Source of the DNA: Dyella telluris
Lineage (GTDB): Bacteria > Pseudomonadota > Gammaproteobacteria > Xanthomonadales > Rhodanobacteraceae
Direction: 5' to 3'
Assembly: GCF_014297575.1 (NCBI RefSeq)
Contig: NZ_CP060412.1
Span: 186,001-250,000, forward strand
Length of the DNA: 64,000 nucleotides
Position numbers and translations under genes: made by a program. Numbering within the stretch: the stretch's first letter is position 1; each line of letters opens with the position of its first letter. Shown here piece by piece: positions 37,802 to 46,645 of this stretch. Under the pieces are notes generated by a model that was not told the origin of the DNA, made no database searches, and saw only the letters and a program-made list of their open reading frames with translations.

Positions 37802-38260
37802 ATGAGCCCCAACCCATCCGCCGAGGCCGATGCCCGCGAGCTGGCCGAACAACTGCGCCCCGCGTTGCGCCGGCTGTTCCGCCAGCTCCGTCGCCAGCAG
37901 GACGACCACGACATCTCGCCACTGCACGCGCCGCTGCTGCTCACCATCCTTGAGAACCCCGGCATCGGCGTGGGCGAGCTGGCGCAACTGGAGGGCCTGC
38001 GCAGCCCCACCATGACCGGTCACATCAACAGCATGGTGGCCGCCGGCCTGGTGAAGCGCACCGAGCCCACCGAAGGCGATCGCCGACGCGTGGGCCTCAT
38101 GGCGACGCCACATGGACGCGCGCTGATCGACGCCAAGCGCAAGCGCCGCACCGACCAGCTCATCCGCGCACTGGCGCAGCTGTCCACCGAATCGCGCGCC
38201 ACGCTGTGGGCGGCCATCCCCGCCTTGAACGACATTGAACTGAACGACACCGACGCATGA
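37802..38260 (+). CDS. MarR-family transcriptional regulator
   Basis: Winged-helix repressor of 152 residues. The recognition helix region reads GVGELAQLEGLRSPTMTGHINSMVAAGLVKR, and the wing is TEPTEGDRRRVGLMATPHG, both classic MarR features. It is first in a two- or three-gene transcript with a drug exporter: its stop overlaps the exporter start (ATGA). The palindrome upstream is the likely operator, and exporter substrates the likely inducers; both are inference. Confidence 0.9.
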   Translation: MSPNPSAEADARELAEQLRPALRRLFRQLRRQQDDHDISPLHAPLLLTILENPGIGVGELAQLEGLRSPTMTGHINSMVAAGLVKRTEPTEGDRRRVGLMATPHGRALIDAKRKRRTDQLIRALAQLSTESRATLWAAIPALNDIELNDTDA

Positions 38261-39798
38261 GCACTCCCAGCCTTACCGCGGCCGCCACTGCACAAGCCAT
38301 CCACCCGCCTACCGAACAGGAGATCAGTCGTGTCTTCGTCGGCCTGGTGATCGTGCTGGCGCTGGGCGCCATCGACCAGAGCATCGTCGCCACCGCCCTT
38401 CCCCGCATCGTCAGCGACCTGGGTGGCATGAGCCACCTCTCCTGGGTGGTGACGGCGTACGTGCTGGCCTCCACCGCCACCATGCCGCTGTACGGCAAGC
38501 TCAGCGACCAGTACGGCCGCAAGCCGGTGATCTACTTCGCCATCATCACCTTCCTGCTCGGTTCGGTACTGAGCGGCGCGGCGCGCAACCTGATGGAGCT
38601 GATTGTGTTCCGTGCGATCCAGGGCGCCGGCGCCGGTGGCTTGCTGCCCCTGGCGCAGATCATCATCGGCGACATGGTGCCGCCCACGCAGCGTGGCAAA
38701 CGGCAAGGCGTGGTCGCGGGCATCTTCGCGCTGTGCAGCGTGGTGGGCCCGGTGATCGGCGGCCTGATCACCGACATGCTTTCCTGGCACTGGATCTTCT
38801 ACGTCAACCTGCCGGTGGGCGCGGTCGCACTCATCATCATCGGACGCACGCTGCGCCAGTACACGCCGCTGCATGCGCGACGCATCGATTACCTCGGTTC
38901 CGTGCTGATGACGGCCAGCACCGTTGCGTTCCTGCTGGTGCTCACGCTCGGCGGCAGCGAATGGCCGTGGGCATCGGCGCCCATTGCCCTGCTCGGCGCC
39001 TTCGCCCTGATCACCGGCGTGCTGTTCGTGCGCCACGTGAAGCACGAGCCCGAACCGGTGCTGCCGCTGGCCTTGTTCCACAACCGCCTGTTTGTGATCG
39101 CCAGCCTGGTGATGGCACTGACCTTCATGGGCCTGATGGGCGCCAGCCTGTTCTTCCCGTTGTTCTTCCAGTTGGTGATGGGCGTGAGTCCCGCGCACTC
39201 CGGCCTGTTGACCGGCCCGCTGATGGTGGGCATTGCACTCGCCTCGCTGCTCAACGGACGCGTACTGATGCGCGCCGGTCGCTACAAGCGCATTGTGGTC
39301 GTGGGCCTCGCCATGTCCACGGTGGCGTTCGGCGTGCTGGCCTGGAGCGCGGCCACCTCGCAGAGCCTGGGCATCATTGAACCGTCCATCTTCATCCTCG
39401 GCGCCGGCCTGGGCCTGGTGACACCGAACGTGACCATCGCCGTGCAGAGTGCGCTGGCTCCCGTGCATCGCGGCGTGGGCACCGCCACACTCACCTTTTT
39501 CCGTTCGCTGGGCGCACTGCTCGGCGTGGCGGGCTCGGGCGCCATCTTCGCCTGGCGCCTGCGCGCGCAGGGCGGAACGACGCCATCCGCCGGCATGTCG
39601 CCGGAGGGTGGCATGGCGAGTGCGTCCGCGCTGCATCACGTCACGGACGCCGCAGTGATGATGTACCGGCATGCCATCGCGTCGACATTCACCATCGGCG
39701 CCTGCATCGTCGCCTGTGCCTTTGTGCTGATCCTGATCTTGCCGGAGGTCGCGCTGAACGATCACCATCACGCCACCCCTGCCCCGGCCGCTGACTAA
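38257..39798 (+). CDS. MFS drug:H+ antiporter, DHA2 (EmrB/QacA) family
   Basis: Inner-membrane exporter of 513 residues with 14 predicted helices. Family motifs are present: LDQ-type motif in helix 1 (ALGAIDQSIVATALPRIV), motif A LYGKLSDQYGRKPV, and motif C GPVIGGLITDMLSWHWIFYVNLPVG. Substrate not predictable. It overlaps marR by 4 nt, so expression is coupled to its own regulator. No EmrA-type adaptor accompanies it, so it likely exports only across the inner membrane. Confidence 0.9.
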   Translation: MSTPSLTAAATAQAIHPPTEQEISRVFVGLVIVLALGAIDQSIVATALPRIVSDLGGMSHLSWVVTAYVLASTATMPLYGKLSDQYGRKPVIYFAIITFLLGSVLSGAARNLMELIVFRAIQGAGAGGLLPLAQIIIGDMVPPTQRGKRQGVVAGIFALCSVVGPVIGGLITDMLSWHWIFYVNLPVGAVALIIIGRTLRQYTPLHARRIDYLGSVLMTASTVAFLLVLTLGGSEWPWASAPIALLGAFALITGVLFVRHVKHEPEPVLPLALFHNRLFVIASLVMALTFMGLMGASLFFPLFFQLVMGVSPAHSGLLTGPLMVGIALASLLNGRVLMRAGRYKRIVVVGLAMSTVAFGVLAWSAATSQSLGIIEPSIFILGAGLGLVTPNVTIAVQSALAPVHRGVGTATLTFFRSLGALLGVAGSGAIFAWRLRAQGGTTPSAGMSPEGGMASASALHHVTDAAVMMYRHAIASTFTIGACIVACAFVLILILPEVALNDHHHATPAPAAD

Positions 39799-39806
39799 GG
39801 ATGCTG

Positions 39807-40433
39807 ATGACGACCTACCGGCGCGACACCGCACTCGCCCTGTCCGCCGGCTGGATTGCATTGGCCGCCCTCGTCTTCGCGGCGACCGCCGGCATCCTGC
39901 AGTGGACCCGTGCCGACCTGGATCCGGTCGCCATGCCACTGAGCGCGTATCTGCGCGGCCCCGGGGGCGTCTGGTTGCGCGGCGCGTACTACCTCATGGC
40001 GAGCGCACTGGCCTGCCTGGCGTGGTCCGGCCAGCGCGCGACGCACCGCAATCTGCGCAGTGGGCTCACCAGTGCCTTGTTCGTGGCGGCAGCCGCGGCG
40101 CTGCCGGTAGTGGCCATCACCGTGCTCTACGAGCACACGCCGGGCGAGAACCTGGCGCACCTGCTTCACGGCATGGCTGCGCAGGGCACCTTCCTCTGCC
40201 TGGTCGTGGGCATGCTGTTGCTGTCGACGCGCTGGCTGCGCGATGAACGCATGCAGCACCATCGATACGCAGGAGTCGTGCTGGCCTGGCTGGCATTCGT
40301 GCAGATGTGGGTGCTGGCCTTGTGGAAAGGCTTGCCGCCGGGGCTGACGCAGAAGGCATTGATCGCGCTGATCCTGCTATGGCTGGCGTGGGTGGCGCGG
40401 CAGTTATGGCGGGCGGGCGCGTCGCAGGATTGA
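39807..40433 (+). CDS. DUF998 family membrane protein
   Basis: Integral membrane protein of 208 residues with six hydrophobic segments, matching the layout of the DUF998 family, whose function is unknown. The conserved region MPLSAYLRGPGGVWLRGAYYLMASALA is visible. I prefer ATG 39807 because AAGGA (39797-39801) is then spaced 5 nt, while the upstream ATG 39801 overlaps that ribosome-binding site. It lies 8 nt after the MFS gene and is probably cotranscribed with it. A REP unit begins at the base after its stop codon. Confidence 0.75.
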   Translation: MTTYRRDTALALSAGWIALAALVFAATAGILQWTRADLDPVAMPLSAYLRGPGGVWLRGAYYLMASALACLAWSGQRATHRNLRSGLTSALFVAAAAALPVVAITVLYEHTPGENLAHLLHGMAAQGTFLCLVVGMLLLSTRWLRDERMQHHRYAGVVLAWLAFVQMWVLALWKGLPPGLTQKALIALILLWLAWVARQLWRAGASQD

Positions 40434-40457
40434 GTCGCGCACAGGGCGCGCTCCCAC
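40434..40457 (-). repeat. Single REP unit
   Basis: Read on the minus strand this is a 24-nt GTGGGAGCGCGC-headed unit of the same family as the paired elements, with only a fragment of a partner (CAGGCGCGACC) after it. It abuts the DUF998 stop codon. Confidence 0.75.
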
Positions 40458-40482
40458 AGGACAGGCGCGACCAACAGACAAA

Positions 40483-40510
40483 AAAAAGGGGCGCCCGTGC
40501 GCCCCTTTTT
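40483..40510. terminator. Bidirectional Rho-independent terminator
   Basis: A 12-bp stem AAAAAGGGGCGC / GCGCCCCTTTTT with a CCGT loop sits between the convergent DUF998 and ammonia-lyase genes. The A and T tracts make it functional on both strands. Confidence 0.92.
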
Positions 40511-40523
40511 CCTGGCTTGCCGA

Positions 40524-42413
40524 TCAACCAAACACGCGTTGCCGGACCAGCTCGCACACCGTCCGCACATCGCCATCCATCGCGCGGTCACGCGACATGA
40601 AGCCGATATGCTTGCGCAGTGCATCGTGCGCCTTGCGCACCGTGGAACCCGCATGGAAGTCGCCGACGTTCGCCAGCGCAGCCGTCAGCTGCTTCACCTC
40701 GTCGACGAACTGCGCGTAATGCGCGTGATCCTCGCGCGGCGCATTGGACACCTTGCCGGCCAGCGCCTGCCAGTCGCCACGCGAGGCGAGTCGGCAAGCG
40801 GCATTCAGCATGGCCTGGCGGAAATCCAGCGCCTGCGCAGCGGTATAGAGCTCCAGCGCAACGACGTGGCCAAGGTCTTCCATCATTTCCAGCACGTGGC
40901 GCGCCTCGTTGGCACCCATCGACACGTGGTCTTCCGCATTCGCACTGGTCGGCACGGAATACACGCTGGCCGGATGTGCGCGCGTGGCCAGGTCGTTCAC
41001 CAGTGCCGCAGCGGTGTACTGCACGATCATGAAACCCGAATCGGTACCGTCTTCGTTGCCGGTAAGGAAAGCCGGCAGGCCATCGTTGGTGGCCGGATCG
41101 ACCAGCTTGTTGAGGCGACGCTCGGAGATAGAAGCCAGCACGGGAATCGCCGCCTTCACGTAGCTCATGGCCAGCGCCAGCGGCATGCCATGGAAGTGGC
41201 CGGCGGAAATCACCTGCTCCTCGATGAACTCGGCGTTCTCGGCATCCGGGAAGATCAGCGGATTGTCGGTGACCGAGTTGAGTTCAATGTCAATCACGCG
41301 ACAGGCCTGCGCCCATGCGTCACGCACCGCGCCGTGCACCTGCGGCATGCAGCGCAGGCAATAGGCATCCTGCGGCTGGTGCTTCTTGCCGCCCTTGAAC
41401 GGCAGGAAGCGCGCGTAGAAGGCCTCGCGACCGTGACGCTGGTTGGCCGGCACCCAGTCCCAACCGATATCGAAGGTAAGTGCCTGATCCGACGGATCAG
41501 CCCAGGCCTCGGCACTCCACTGCCGGAAGCGCGGCACCAGGTGGTAGGGAATGTCGACCAGGGTGCTGCCTTCGAGCAGGTTGCGCACGTTGGCGGCCGC
41601 TTCGATCTGGCCCGGATGCGGACGCAGCGCGTGCACTTCCGGACGCAGGGCGCCACTGCGACCCGCGAACGCGTCCAGCGTCATTGCGGCGGCCAGGTCG
41701 GCAAGTTCCAGCAGATGTTCCAGCTCGTCCAGCGCCAGCGTGGCGGTGGCCAGCATCTGCGCCGTGCCGTTGTTGAGCGCCAGGCCTTCCTTGAAGGACA
41801 GGCGGATCGGCGTGAGGCCGGCGCGCTTGAGCGCATCCGCGCCCGACAGTCGCTCGCCCTGATAGAACGCCTCGCCACCGCCCAGCAGCACGATGGCCAG
41901 GTGCGACAGCGGCGCAAGATCGCCACTGGCGCCCACCGAACCCTTCTCCGGCACCACCGGCACAACGCCCGCGTTGAGCATGGCGGTCAGTGCCTTGAGC
42001 GTTTCTACGCGAATGCCGGAATGACCACGCATCAACGTATTGATGCGGATGACCAGCATGGCGCGCACCACGTCCGGCGCGAACGGCTTGCCCACGCACA
42101 CGGCATGGGTGGTGATCAGGTTGTGCTGCAGCTCTTCCAGCAGCGTGCCTTCGGGCTTGTCCGGGTTGCCTCCCGGCAACTCGTCGCGCAGGCGATGCGC
42201 GCCCAGCAACTTGTCGGCGTTGCTGCCGAAACCGGTGGTAACGCCATAGGTCGGTTCACCGCAGCTCACCTTGTCGGCAAGGAAGTCGGCGGCGCGCTGC
42301 ACGCGCTTGAGCTGCGTCTCGTCCAGCTCCACGCTCAGGCCATGGCGGGCCACGGCCACCAGCTGTTCGCGGGTAAGGCTGTTGCCGTCCAGGAGTATGG
42401 TCTTTGCGGTCAT
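40524..42413 (-). CDS. Histidine/aromatic amino-acid ammonia-lyase, long form
   Basis: MIO-dependent lyase of 629 residues. The MIO-forming triad is Ala162-Ser163-Gly164 in GSVGASGDLAPLSH; TGFG, LPTS-like SVPTSANAEDHVSMG and LRCMPQV motifs are intact. Histidine lyases of about 510 residues are the closest named family, and the His at the substrate-selectivity position is kept (ITTHAV). Two departures stand out. There are about 50 extra residues between GST (282) and QDAYCLRC (348), and the glutamate usual in TAAALxSEN of histidine lyases is replaced (TAAALVNDL). No other hut gene is near. Substrate is therefore uncertain: histidine, tyrosine or phenylalanine. It has 90 nt to hisS upstream. 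Confidence 0.75.
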   Translation of the reverse strand: MTAKTILLDGNSLTREQLVAVARHGLSVELDETQLKRVQRAADFLADKVSCGEPTYGVTTGFGSNADKLLGAHRLRDELPGGNPDKPEGTLLEELQHNLITTHAVCVGKPFAPDVVRAMLVIRINTLMRGHSGIRVETLKALTAMLNAGVVPVVPEKGSVGASGDLAPLSHLAIVLLGGGEAFYQGERLSGADALKRAGLTPIRLSFKEGLALNNGTAQMLATATLALDELEHLLELADLAAAMTLDAFAGRSGALRPEVHALRPHPGQIEAAANVRNLLEGSTLVDIPYHLVPRFRQWSAEAWADPSDQALTFDIGWDWVPANQRHGREAFYARFLPFKGGKKHQPQDAYCLRCMPQVHGAVRDAWAQACRVIDIELNSVTDNPLIFPDAENAEFIEEQVISAGHFHGMPLALAMSYVKAAIPVLASISERRLNKLVDPATNDGLPAFLTGNEDGTDSGFMIVQYTAAALVNDLATRAHPASVYSVPTSANAEDHVSMGANEARHVLEMMEDLGHVVALELYTAAQALDFRQAMLNAACRLASRGDWQALAGKVSNAPREDHAHYAQFVDEVKQLTAALANVGDFHAGSTVRKAHDALRKHIGFMSRDRAMDGDVRTVCELVRQRVFG

Positions 42414-42503
42414 GCTTGGCTCCAGCCCGGACGGGCTTTCAAATTGTCTGTGTGCAACCGCCGCGCCTCTTGGCAACGGCGGCGGGGGATCACGCAAAAA
42501 CGC

Positions 42504-43889
42504 TCAGGCGCCGACTTCAGCCTGCGCCAGCTCGACGCGCAACGTCTTCACCAGCTCCGTGCGCTTCACTTCGAACTGGTCTTCGCGACGCAGGTCCTTC
42601 ACGGTGACCACGCCCTTGGCGAGTTCGTCTTCACCCAGCACGATCACGAAGCGGATGCCCGCGCGATCGGCGTACTTGAACTGCTTGCCGAGCTTGCCGC
42701 CGTCCAGCACCACCTCGGTGGCGATGCCCGCACCGCGCAGCTCACTGGCCAGCGCGAGATAAGCCGGCAGCTGCGCCGGATCCATCTGCGTCACCAGCAC
42801 GTCGACCGTGCTGCTTGCCGTGCTGATCAGGCCGGCGTCGCGCAGCTGCCAGTACAGGCGCGTGAGGCCAATGGAAATGCCCACGCCAGGCAACTTCGAC
42901 TTGGTGTACTGACCGGCGAGATTCTCGTAGCGACCACCGGAACAGATCGAGCCGATCTGCGGATGATCGTTCAGCGTGGTCTCGTACACGGTGCCGGTGT
43001 AGTAATCCAGGCCACGGGCGATGGAGAAGTTCAGCATGAAATACGATTCCGGCACGCCGAAGTCACGGATCATGCCCAGCACTTCCTTCAGCTCGGCACG
43101 CCCTTCCTCCAGCGCTTCGCTGCCCGAACCCAGTGCATCGAGTTTGTCGAACGCATCCTGCAGCGAGCTCGAACGCCCCTGCGAGAAATCCAGGATCTTC
43201 TGTGCCGTCTCTGCGCTCAGGCCGAACTGTTCACCGGTCAGCGTGTCGCGCAGGTAGTCGGCGCCACGCTTGTCGAGCTTGTCCACTTCGCGCAGCACCA
43301 GCGTCTGCATCTCGCCGTCAAGAATGCCCAGGCTTTCATAGAAGCCGCGGATCAGCTTGCGGTTGTTGATCTGGATGGTGAACGGGCCGATGTTCAGTTC
43401 GCGGAACACGCTGTAGATGACGGCCGGCAACTCGGCGTCGTAACGCACCGAGAGGCCGTCCTTGCCGATCACGTCGATGTCGCACTGGTAGAACTCGCGG
43501 AAGCGACCGCGCTGGGCGCGCTCGCCGCGGTACACGCGCTGCATCTGGTAACGGCGGAACGGAAACGACAGGTCGTGCTCATGCTCGGCCACGTAGCGGG
43601 CCAGCGGCACAGTCAGGTCGAAGCGCAGAGCCAGTTCGGGCACGCCGTCGCCCTTCTCGGCATTGGCCAGCGCACCGGTGGACTGCACGAAGTACACCTG
43701 GCGCTCGGTTTCGCCGCCCGTCTTGGTGAGCAGCACGTCCGAGAATTCCATCACCGGCGTCTCGACCGGCAGAAAACCGAAGCGCTCATAGTTGCGGCGG
43801 ATCACGTCGAGCATGCGCTGGAACGCAATCTGGTCGAGCGGCAGCAGCTCGAGCACGCCGGGCATGGTACGGGCCTGGGTAAGCGCCAT
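42504..43889 (-). CDS. hisS: Histidyl-tRNA synthetase
   Basis: Class II aminoacyl-tRNA synthetase, 461 residues. Motif 2 ([29 protein letters not shown]) and the histidine-specific loops ([25 protein letters not shown]) are present, with the C-terminal anticodon-binding domain from about residue 365. It is longer than the 424-residue E. coli form, as in some Xanthomonadales and eukaryotic-like versions. Divergent from the tRNA-Pro gene. Confidence 0.95.
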   Translation of the reverse strand: MALTQARTMPGVLELLPLDQIAFQRMLDVIRRNYERFGFLPVETPVMEFSDVLLTKTGGETERQVYFVQSTGALANAEKGDGVPELALRFDLTVPLARYVAEHEHDLSFPFRRYQMQRVYRGERAQRGRFREFYQCDIDVIGKDGLSVRYDAELPAVIYSVFRELNIGPFTIQINNRKLIRGFYESLGILDGEMQTLVLREVDKLDKRGADYLRDTLTGEQFGLSAETAQKILDFSQGRSSSLQDAFDKLDALGSGSEALEEGRAELKEVLGMIRDFGVPESYFMLNFSIARGLDYYTGTVYETTLNDHPQIGSICSGGRYENLAGQYTKSKLPGVGISIGLTRLYWQLRDAGLISTASSTVDVLVTQMDPAQLPAYLALASELRGAGIATEVVLDGGKLGKQFKYADRAGIRFVIVLGEDELAKGVVTVKDLRREDQFEVKRTELVKTLRVELAQAEVGA

Positions 43890-44019
43890 GAGATCCTCTG
43901 CTTGAACGGTATGGAAAGGCCGGCCAGCCGCCTGTTGGCGACACGCCCGACAGAGCCGTATAGGTTAGCAGAACGCCATCGCCCGGCCCTGCTCATCAGG
44001 GTCTGCGACGGGCCCGTGA

Positions 44020-44047
44020 ACTTTGTGAAGAATTTTTTTCACAAAGT
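44020..44047. other. Palindrome upstream of the tRNA-Pro promoter
   Basis: Two 10-nt arms ACTTTGTGAA (44020-44029) and TTCACAAAGT (44038-44047) flank an 8-nt AT-rich centre. The element ends 1 nt before the tRNA -35 box and lies in the divergent gap between hisS and the tRNA. It could be an operator or an UP-like element. Confidence 0.5.
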
Positions 44048-44048
44048 G

Positions 44049-44077
44049 TTGCCAACCCCCCGGGGTGTCGTTAACAT
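44049..44077 (+). promoter_or_regulatory. Promoter of tRNA-Pro
   Basis: TTGCCA (44049-44054), 17-nt spacer, TAACAT (44072-44077). The region between the expected start and the tRNA is GC-rich, as at stringently controlled stable-RNA promoters. Confidence 0.75.
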
Positions 44078-44089
44078 ACGCGGCTCCCA

Positions 44090-44166
44090 CGGGGTGTAGC
44101 TCAGCCTGGTAGAGCGCTACGTTCGGGACGTAGAAGTCGCATGTTCGAATCATGTCACCCCGACCA
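44090..44166 (+). tRNA. tRNA-Pro (anticodon CGG)
   Basis: A 77-nt cloverleaf: acceptor CGGGGTG pairs with CACCCCG, followed by discriminator A and an encoded CCA. The anticodon stem CTACG/CGTAG closes the loop TTCGGGA, giving anticodon CGG, which reads proline codon CCG. The T-arm contains GTTCGAAT. A promoter precedes it and a strong terminator follows. Confidence 0.96.
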
Positions 44167-44183
44167 AAATTCGAAGTAAGCAA

Positions 44184-44220
44184 GCCCCTGAAAACGCTGT
44201 TTTCAGGGGCTTCTTCTTTT
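44184..44220 (+). terminator. Rho-independent terminator of tRNA-Pro
   Basis: A perfect 12-bp stem GCCCCTGAAAAC / GTTTTCAGGGGC with a 3-nt loop is followed by TTCTTCTTTT, 17 nt past the tRNA. Confidence 0.92.
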
Positions 44221-44332
44221 CCGGCTCCCGAAACGCCATGCCGCCGCATCGCCATCGGCGCAACGCTCCGAACACGGCCTTCCCGTCGCTGTGCCGGCAT
44301 GACCCTGCTGCCGGCACCGTATCACCCGTTTT

Positions 44333-46360
44333 CTACCGCAAGTCCTGCCCACGCAGGGACGTGCTGCTGGCGTCCTCAATCAACAACAGGTAACTCGCGG
44401 CCGACCAGCTGAAGTTGGGCGACTGGTAACCGTGACCGGTCAGCGGATCGTAGTTCTCGTACGTGGTGCCCTGCCCGGTCAGCCCCTGCGCGTTGATCAC
44501 CAGGCGGCGCGCCATGTCGTCGGCCTCGCTGCGCAATCCATAGCGCCGCAATGCCTCCACGCCGAAGTACGCCTGATCCAGCCAGACCGGACCGCGCCAG
44601 TAACCCTTGATCGGGGAGAACTTCGGGTTGTCCCTGGCCAAGGTAGGGAAAGGCATCAGCGTGCCGAACTTGTCCGGCGCCATCATCACCCGGCTCACCG
44701 CTTGCGCCTGCTCCGGCGTCGCCACGCCCGCCCATAGCGGCATCCATCCCTCGGGCCCATAGACGCGCACAGGCTCGTGGCTGCCCAGTCGGATATCGAA
44801 GAAATAGCCAGCCTTCGCGTCGAACATCGCCTGCTGGATCTGCGTCTTCATCGCGGCCGCTTCCCTCAGCCACATCGCCTGATCCGCCCGCTTGCCGAGC
44901 ACGCCAGCGAGTTCGGCCAGTTCGAGCTTCTCGCGATACAGGTAAGCATTGAGGTCGACCGACTCCTGGTTCAGCGACCATGCGCCATCGCCGTTGCGAA
45001 CCATGGAGGCGCCATCGAAGCGTACGGCGTTGTCCATGCCGCTCTCCCACGCCGCGGCGATGCGCGTGCCGTCGGTGGAGCCGTATTCGGCGAGCCCATC
45101 GTGATCGTGGTCGCGCGCCTTGAACCACCAGCGGTGATAACGCAGCAGCTTGTCGTACATCTCTCCGACGAACGCGCGGTCGCCGGTCGCGTGGTAGATC
45201 GCCAGCGTTGCCCACGTCGCCAGCGGCGGCTTGGTGTCGCGCCAGTTGTTCTCCGCCTTGTCCAGATACAGACAGTCGGGAACCATGCCGTCGTCGGCCT
45301 GATAGTCGAACATCGCGCGCATCTGCTCGCGTGCGAGGTCCGGCGCAAACTGCGCCAGCGCCGCGGCGTGCTTCCACGAATCCCACGCCCAGAAACCGTT
45401 GAAGTCAGGGTTCGAATACGAAGGGATCACGCCATCGTGATGCAGGTCGCCACGCGCGGCGCGCCAGTTGCCGAGCAGGATGATCTTCGCCTTGGTCGCC
45501 ACCCGGTCCGCCACATCATCGGCAACGCCAGGCAGGTGGTACGGCGCGGCATGCTTCAGATAGCCAGCCCAGCGCTCACGGTTTGCCGACCATGCCGCCT
45601 CACCGTCCACGCCAGGCAAGTGGGCAGCGGTGCCATCGAGCAGCGCCTGCTCGACAAAGATGGTCGCCGTCTGCCCCGGTTTCAGGCGCAGCGGCCGCGC
45701 CAGTTCGAGCCGGTAGCCATTCGCGGTAGCGGACGCCGCTGCCTCGTTGGCCAGCACCGTGGTGACCAGGCGCCATGGGGAACCGTCAAACGTCTGCACG
45801 GCCTGCCTGCCATGCGCTTCCAGGCGGGAACCCTGGACCGCCATGGTGGCGCTTTCCATCGAGAGCGCGACGTCGCGGGTATCGGCGGCCGTGATCTCTG
45901 TCCTCACCAGCGCGCGCATCGAGTCGGCAAAGAACAATGTCTGGCGCACCGTCAGCCCCGATGCCCCATAGCTGCGCTCAAGGAAGCCCGGCCCCGCGTG
46001 CTCCGCGACAAGCGACAGCGGCAGCGCCTGCCGACCGGTCGCATCGCGCAACGTCAGCGTGGCGAAACGCGTGCCGGCCCACTGTCCGCCCGCCAGGCTA
46101 TGCACGAACGGACCGGAAAAGCCGGACGACGATTCGCCCGCGGCCGGCAGGCTGTAGCCATGCCAAGCACCGGCGTCGAAGAAGATATTGAAGCTGCGGT
46201 CGCCCGCGCTCTTCGGCGATCCGTGCATGTCGAGCAGGTCGAGGTAACGCGCTGCGTCCCCGGTGGCGTCGGCGGCACGGGCACCGTGTCCGCCACCCGC
46301 CAGCATGCACGCCAACGCCAGCGCCGCGAAGCGGCCACGCCCGATACGGGAATCCTTCAC
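44333..46360 (-). CDS. Secreted GH63-type (YgjK-like) glycoside hydrolase
   Basis: Predicted periplasmic alpha-glycosidase with an (alpha/alpha)6 barrel, 675 residues. A Sec signal (about 1-30, ending HGARA) precedes an N-terminal beta-sandwich domain (to about 270). The catalytic domain holds motifs shared by GH63 and GH37: GFWAWDSWKHAAAL, AAWESGMDNAVRFD (general-acid region) and the C-terminal TTYENYDPLTG. E. coli YgjK is the nearest family member I recognise, but substrate is not deducible. GTG 46360 is chosen as start because AGGAG lies 6 nt upstream (46367-46371) and the signal peptide begins there; the frame extends 12 codons upstream to another GTG without a site. It is divergent from a FadR-type regulator. 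Confidence 0.82.
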   Translation of the reverse strand: MKDSRIGRGRFAALALACMLAGGGHGARAADATGDAARYLDLLDMHGSPKSAGDRSFNIFFDAGAWHGYSLPAAGESSSGFSGPFVHSLAGGQWAGTRFATLTLRDATGRQALPLSLVAEHAGPGFLERSYGASGLTVRQTLFFADSMRALVRTEITAADTRDVALSMESATMAVQGSRLEAHGRQAVQTFDGSPWRLVTTVLANEAAASATANGYRLELARPLRLKPGQTATIFVEQALLDGTAAHLPGVDGEAAWSANRERWAGYLKHAAPYHLPGVADDVADRVATKAKIILLGNWRAARGDLHHDGVIPSYSNPDFNGFWAWDSWKHAAALAQFAPDLAREQMRAMFDYQADDGMVPDCLYLDKAENNWRDTKPPLATWATLAIYHATGDRAFVGEMYDKLLRYHRWWFKARDHDHDGLAEYGSTDGTRIAAAWESGMDNAVRFDGASMVRNGDGAWSLNQESVDLNAYLYREKLELAELAGVLGKRADQAMWLREAAAMKTQIQQAMFDAKAGYFFDIRLGSHEPVRVYGPEGWMPLWAGVATPEQAQAVSRVMMAPDKFGTLMPFPTLARDNPKFSPIKGYWRGPVWLDQAYFGVEALRRYGLRSEADDMARRLVINAQGLTGQGTTYENYDPLTGHGYQSPNFSWSAASYLLLIEDASSTSLRGQDLR

Positions 46361-46645
46361 CTGACACTCCTGTTTAATCGATCTCGTTGCGCACACCGCG
46401 GGCCACGCGTGCCGTCAGCGCACCGAAGACTAACCACGTCCCGTGCCTGGCACCAGCTCGGTCATCCGATTCGCACGCCCGTCGTTTACAGCGGTGACCG
46501 GACCGCGGGCCGCGTCCGTTCGAACCACGTTATGCTAAGTTCCGAAGGACGCTGCAACGCCACCTGCGTACGCAAGGAATCCCTGCCTGGCGCGCGAATC
46601 ATTCCGGACTTTTGTCGACAAGCTCCTGCCGGAGAAGGATCCATC

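Noticed and set aside
38020..39939. A 639-codon open frame on the minus strand
   Set aside because: Antisense to the MFS exporter, with no family signal.
40497..44099. A 1200-codon open frame on the plus strand
   Set aside because: Antisense to the ammonia-lyase and hisS; composition typical of GC-rich shadow frames and it would cross a terminator and the tRNA promoter.
44777..46645. Long N-terminal extension of the FadR-type regulator
   Set aside because: It lies antisense to the glycosidase; only the part from ATG 46646 matches GntR proteins and has a ribosome-binding site.
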